This document shows positions 14,781-17,623 of a stretch of 17,623 nucleotides of DNA, in pieces (positions within the stretch are counted from its first letter, which is position 1; each line of letters opens with the position of its first letter). A program made the position numbers and the translations under genes. The notes under the pieces were generated by a model. That model was not told the origin of the DNA and made no database searches. It saw only the letters and a list, made by a program, of their open reading frames with translations. This DNA is from JBGSIZ01 sp041742255 (lineage in GTDB: Bacteria > Pseudomonadota > Alphaproteobacteria > Rhodobacterales > Rhodobacteraceae), in assembly GCA_041742255.1 (NCBI GenBank), contig JBGSIZ010000135.1:1-17623 (forward strand), read 5' to 3'.

Positions 14781-15974
14781 TCACCCCAAAGCAGCAGCAA
14801 TTCGCGCGGCCAATTTGCGCGCCACTTCGGTCTTGGACATGCGGGGCCAGTCTTCGGCCCCGTCCGCCGTGATCAGGGTGACCGCGTTTTCTGACCCGCC
14901 CATGATGCCTGTGCCCGGCGACACATCATTCGCCACGATCCAGTCGCACCCTTTGCGCGCCCGTTTTGCGGTGGCATGGGCCAGCACATTTTCGGTTTCG
15001 GCGGCGAACCCAACGACCAACCGGGGGCGGCCCATCGGCATATGGGACACCGTGGACAGGATGTCCGGGTTTTCCGCAAATTCCAGCACAGGCAGGCCCG
15101 TGCCGTCCTTCTTGATCTTGTTGGCCTGTTCCTGGGCCACCCGCCAATCGGCCACAGCGGCGGCAAAAACGGCGGCTTGCGCGGGCAAGGCGGCCTTGAC
15201 CGCCGCCAGCATTTGACGCGCGGTTTCAACCCGCACCACCTTGACCCCTTCGGGCGGCGGCACATCGGCGGGTCCGGTGACAAAGGTGACCGTGGCCCCA
15301 AGGGCCGCGAGAGCACCCGCAATCGCCGTTCCCTGCGCCCCGGACGACCGGTTGGCGATATAGCGGACGGGGTCGATGGGTTCATGGGTGGGACCCGATG
15401 TCACCAAAATATGACGGCCTGTCAGCGGACCATCCGACAGCGCCGCCTCGACGGCGGTCACGATTTCCATCGGTTCGGCCATACGTCCGGGGCCATATTC
15501 GCCGCAGGCCATATCGCCCTCATTCGGGCCAACGGTCAGGATGCCGTCGCCGTGCAATGTGGCCAGATTTCGCCGGGTCGCCGGATGGGTCCACATCCGC
15601 ACGTTCATTGCAGGGGCCAGCAAAACGCGGGTATCGGTGGCCAGCAACACCGTGCCTGCCAGATCCCCGGCCAAACCCCCAGCCATCCGCGCCATCAGGT
15701 CCGCCGTGGCCGGAGCCACCACGATTAGGTCGGCGGCGCGGGACAATTGGATATGGCCCATTTCGGCCTCGTCCGTCAGATCAAACAGGTCGGTGTAAAC
15801 TTTGGTCCCGGCGAGTGCCGCAACCGACAGCGGTGTCACGAACTGCGCACCAGCGGCGGTCAAAACCGGGGTCACTGAACAGCCGCGTTCCTTGAGCCTG
15901 CGGATCAGATCGAGCGATTTATACGCCGCAATCCCGCCGCCAATAATCAGCAGGACATGTTTGCCAGCCAGCAT
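14781..15974 (-). CDS. coaBC: Bifunctional phosphopantothenoylcysteine decarboxylase / phosphopantothenate-cysteine ligase
   Basis: This 397-residue enzyme carries out two consecutive steps of coenzyme A synthesis: joining cysteine to 4'-phosphopantothenate (CoaB, C-terminal half) and FMN-dependent decarboxylation to 4'-phosphopantetheine (CoaC, N-terminal half). CoaC shows GGGIAAYKS (12-20), His74, APAMN with Asn124, and the active-site Cys157 in ACGEYGPGRM. CoaB starts near residue 184, with LVTSGPTHEPIDPVRYIANRSSG, AAAVADW (271-277) and the catalytic-lysine segment NKIKKDG (285-291). The ATG at 15974 has AAAGGGGG just upstream. An in-frame ATG at 16007 lacks one. It leads a tight cluster with dut and the MoeB-like gene. 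Confidence 0.96.
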   Translation of the reverse strand: MLAGKHVLLIIGGGIAAYKSLDLIRRLKERGCSVTPVLTAAGAQFVTPLSVAALAGTKVYTDLFDLTDEAEMGHIQLSRAADLIVVAPATADLMARMAGGLAGDLAGTVLLATDTRVLLAPAMNVRMWTHPATRRNLATLHGDGILTVGPNEGDMACGEYGPGRMAEPMEIVTAVEAALSDGPLTGRHILVTSGPTHEPIDPVRYIANRSSGAQGTAIAGALAALGATVTFVTGPADVPPPEGVKVVRVETARQMLAAVKAALPAQAAVFAAAVADWRVAQEQANKIKKDGTGLPVLEFAENPDILSTVSHMPMGRPRLVVGFAAETENVLAHATAKRARKGCDWIVANDVSPGTGIMGGSENAVTLITADGAEDWPRMSKTEVARKLAARIAAALG

Positions 15975-16061
15975 AGGACCCCCTTTTGGGTTTGTATCGC
16001 GCGACATTAGGCGGATCGCGGATCAAGAACCAGAGGGCGTTCATGCCGTGGGCGCAGGATC

Positions 16062-16082
16062 GCCCGGACCGCAGGCCCGGGC
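16062..16082. terminator. Hairpin after rpoH
   Basis: GCCCGGACC (16062-16070) and GGCCCGGGC (16074-16082) pair over 9 positions with one mismatch, around GCA. It sits 21 nt after the rpoH stop on the minus strand and about 90 nt before coaBC. No T tract follows on either strand, so it could be a weak terminator or a 3'-end stabiliser between rpoH and coaBC. Confidence 0.35.
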
Positions 16083-16102
16083 ATAGGAATCGGGCGATGC
16101 CA

Positions 16103-16981
16103 TCAGGCCAAAAAGTTCGACACTTCGCGCGATTGGGTTTCAAGGGTCCGGCGCATCTTGGCGAATGCCGCGGCCTCCAACTGGCGGACGCGCTCTTTGG
16201 ACAGGCCCAGTTCATCACCCAGACTTTCCAGCGTGCGGGGGTCTTCGCGCAGTTTGCGTTCGCGCACGATGAACCGCTCGCGGTCATTCAGCGCGGTCAG
16301 TGCGGTCAGCAACCATTGGCGCAAGGTCGCTGTGTCATGATCGGCCTCGACGGTTTCGGACGCCTGCGCACCATCATCCACCAACGCCTCGATCCACTCG
16401 CGGCCTTCGTCCTCGGACGATTGCGTGGCGTTGAGCGAATAATCAGACCCGGACAAGCGGCCTTCCATCATCTCGACGTCATGCAGGGGCACACCGATTT
16501 CGGTGGCAATCTTTTGCCGCAAAACGTGGCCTTCCAGCGTGATACCCTCGGCGGCGGCCTCGCGTTCCAGACGGGCCTGCACCCGGCGCAGATTGAAAAA
16601 CAACGACTTCTGGCTGGATGTAGACCCGGTGCGCACCATCGACCAGTTGCGCATCACATAGTCCTGAATGCTCGCCTTGATCCACCAGACGGCGTAGGTG
16701 GAAAACCGGACGCCACGGTCAGGGTCAAATTTGTCGGCAGCTTTCATCAGACCCAGCGACGCCTCTTGGATCAGATCGTTCATCGGTGCGCCGTAGCGTT
16801 TGAATTTGGACGCCATCGAAATGGCCAACCGCATATAGGCGGTGATCAACCGGTGCAGGGCCTGTTCGTCGCGCTGATCGCGCCACGCATAGGCCAGCCG
16901 CAATTCGGTCTCTGCATCCAGCAACTCGGCCTTCATGGCCTTGCGCGACAACTTCGGATCATAAGAACCATCCAGAGCCAT
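16103..16981 (-). CDS. rpoH: RNA polymerase sigma-32 family factor, RpoHII type
   Basis: This 292-residue alternative sigma factor directs RNA polymerase to heat-shock and oxidative-stress promoters. Region 2 spans about 40-111, with RLITAYMRLAISMASKFKRY, DLIQEASLGLM and FSTYAVWWIKASIQDYVMR. The RpoH box is QKSLFFNLRR (124-133). Region 4 near the C-terminus contains LNDRERFIV and TLESLGDELGLSKERVRQLEAAAFAKMR, the -35-binding helix-turn-helix. Overall sequence, including the AYAWRDQRDE and APMNDL segments, resembles the second RpoH of Rhodobacterales (RpoHII), which in Rhodobacter sphaeroides acts in singlet-oxygen defence, rather than RpoHI. GGGGG lies 6 nt before the ATG at 16981. A TGATCC-N18-TAACAC element upstream suggests transcription by an ECF sigma factor. 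Confidence 0.94.
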   Translation of the reverse strand: MALDGSYDPKLSRKAMKAELLDAETELRLAYAWRDQRDEQALHRLITAYMRLAISMASKFKRYGAPMNDLIQEASLGLMKAADKFDPDRGVRFSTYAVWWIKASIQDYVMRNWSMVRTGSTSSQKSLFFNLRRVQARLEREAAAEGITLEGHVLRQKIATEIGVPLHDVEMMEGRLSGSDYSLNATQSSEDEGREWIEALVDDGAQASETVEADHDTATLRQWLLTALTALNDRERFIVRERKLREDPRTLESLGDELGLSKERVRQLEAAAFAKMRRTLETQSREVSNFLA

Positions 16982-17030
16982 ATCAAACCCCCGTTCTCTT
17001 TTGGCGCAGGCATTTCCCTGCTAGACACAA

Positions 17031-17060
17031 GTGTTACGAAAGCCTTGGCCGACCGGATCA
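17031..17060 (-). promoter_or_regulatory. Putative ECF sigma (RpoE/ChrR-type) promoter of rpoH
   Basis: Read on the minus strand, TGATCC (17060-17055) is followed after exactly 18 bp by TAACAC (17036-17031). In Rhodobacter sphaeroides the RpoE consensus is TGATCC with a TAAGA-like -10 at similar spacing, and rpoHII is a known RpoE target. The -35 is exact, while the -10 differs at one or two bases. The predicted 5' UTR is about 45 nt, ending at ATG 16981. The element occupies the space just before the divergent cobU start. Confidence 0.55.
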
Positions 17061-17075
17061 CAGGAAAATGCACCC

Positions 17076-17600
17076 ATGCCCTTGCCCAAACTCACCATCG
17101 TCCTAGGCGGTACAGCGTCCGGAAAATCAGTATTTGCTGAACAATTGGTGACAAAAACCGAACTCAGCCGGGTTTATGTGGCCACCGCGCAGGCGTGGGA
17201 TAACGAAATGGTGAACAAGATCGCAACCCACCGCGCGCAGCGGGGGGCCGGGTGGCGCACGGTCGAGGAACCCCGCGACCTGCCCCGCGTCCTGTCCACC
17301 GTGACGCTGGACGAGGTGGTGTTGATCGACTGTGCCACCTTGTGGCTGACCAATCTGACGCTCGACAATGCGGACCCTTCCGGCCCCACCGATGCGCTTC
17401 TGACCGCGATCGCGTCCTGCCCCGCCCCCGTGGTCATCGTGTCCAACGAGCTGGGCATGGGGATCGTGCCCGAAACGCCGCTGGGCCGCCAGTTTCGCAA
17501 TGCCCAAGGGATGCTGAACCAGCGGATCGCGACCGCGGCGGACCTTGCGGTGATGGTCATCGCCGGATTGCCCTTGGTCCTGAAGGGGACGCTGCCATGA
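17076..17600 (+). CDS. cobU: Adenosylcobinamide kinase / adenosylcobinamide-phosphate guanylyltransferase
   Basis: This 174-residue enzyme (CobU, or CobP in aerobic-pathway naming) phosphorylates adenosylcobinamide and attaches GMP, activating it for joining to the lower ligand in vitamin B12 assembly. The P-loop is GGTASGKS (11-18). YVATAQAWDNEM and IATHRAQRG follow, with His52 in the place of the guanylylated His, and then WRTVEEP. LIDCATLWLTNL and VSNELGMGIVPE are diagnostic, as is the C-terminal AGLPLVLKG. Length is typical. ATG 17076 has AGGA about 10 nt upstream. An in-frame GTG at 17031 would lie inside the divergent promoter and add 15 residues without homology. Its stop overlaps the next gene by 4 nt. 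Confidence 0.95.
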   Translation: MPLPKLTIVLGGTASGKSVFAEQLVTKTELSRVYVATAQAWDNEMVNKIATHRAQRGAGWRTVEEPRDLPRVLSTVTLDEVVLIDCATLWLTNLTLDNADPSGPTDALLTAIASCPAPVVIVSNELGMGIVPETPLGRQFRNAQGMLNQRIATAADLAVMVIAGLPLVLKGTLP

Positions 17601-17623
17601 CGCGGCTGTGGCTGGTGCGGCAC
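17597..17623 (+). CDS. Histidine phosphatase family protein, first nine codons (probably CobC)
   Basis: An ATG overlapping the cobU stop (ATGA) begins MTRLWLVRH and runs off the right edge. AAGGGGA (17583-17588) is about 8 nt upstream. The short LWLVRH start is that of phosphoglycerate-mutase-like phosphatases, whose catalytic histidine lies in an RHG motif. Directly behind cobU, the best candidate is CobC, alpha-ribazole-5'-phosphate phosphatase of cobalamin lower-ligand assembly. Only nine residues are visible, so this rests on the motif and context. Confidence 0.65.

Noticed and set aside
15975..16007. Upstream ATG 16007 for coaBC
   Set aside because: No ribosome binding site precedes it, and the CoaC domain starts right after the ATG at 15974.
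17031..17075. GTG 17031 as the start of cobU
   Set aside because: It overlaps the predicted rpoH promoter, and the extra 15 residues match nothing. ATG 17076 gives the normal family N-terminus.

Overview
The window looks like a chromosomal segment of a marine alphaproteobacterium of the order Rhodobacterales (Roseobacter group or a close relative). This is inferred from high GC content, the RpoHII-type heat-shock sigma factor, the split ilvI / small lipoprotein / ilvH arrangement and the close family resemblance of several proteins. There are no rRNA or tRNA genes, insertion sequences, integrases or CRISPR arrays. Most of it is dense core and house-keeping sequence, with one secreted RTX gene at the left edge.

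Layout. 1-1004 (minus): the N-terminal part of an RTX calcium-binding secreted protein that runs off the left edge. 1005-1352: a regulatory gap with two overlapping inverted repeats. 1297-4102 (plus): the branched-chain amino acid operon, with a putative promoter, a 15-codon leader peptide, an antiterminator/terminator pair, ilvI (acetolactate synthase large subunit), a small predicted lipoprotein and ilvH (regulatory subunit). 4145-4399 (minus): a small exported EF-hand protein. 4751-6607 (plus): nucleoside hydrolase, a translationally coupled GNAT acetyltransferase, and a single-domain rhodanese. 6622-7608 (minus): a 2-hydroxyacid dehydrogenase. 7757-9295 (plus): an exported SH3-like protein and a cation diffusion facilitator. 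9306-13050 (minus): an M3 metallopeptidase, and a polar amino acid ABC permease and binding protein without an ATPase. 13201-15974 (minus): coaBC, dut and a membrane-anchored MoeB/ThiF-like E1 enzyme. 16103-16981 (minus): rpoH of the RpoHII type, with an ECF-sigma-like promoter upstream. 17076-17623 (plus): cobU/cobP and the first nine codons of a histidine phosphatase (probably cobC), a cobalamin operon that continues past the right edge.

How the parts fit. The clearest regulatory system is transcription attenuation of the ilv operon. Its leader peptide carries Ile, Ile, Leu, Val and Val codons within eight codons. A 10-bp antiterminator stem shares three bases with a 7-bp terminator stem followed by six T. 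The second regulatory signal is a TGATCC-N18-TAACAC element upstream of rpoH, which fits control of RpoHII by a RpoE/ChrR-type ECF sigma factor as known in Rhodobacter sphaeroides. I found no wholly new multi-gene system. The oddities most worth checking are the lipoprotein gene wedged between the two acetolactate synthase subunit genes, a 2-hydroxyacid dehydrogenase lacking the usual catalytic Glu, an ABC importer pair with no ATPase, a MoeB-like enzyme fused to a membrane segment, and a structured leader directly before the nucleoside hydrolase ribosome binding site.
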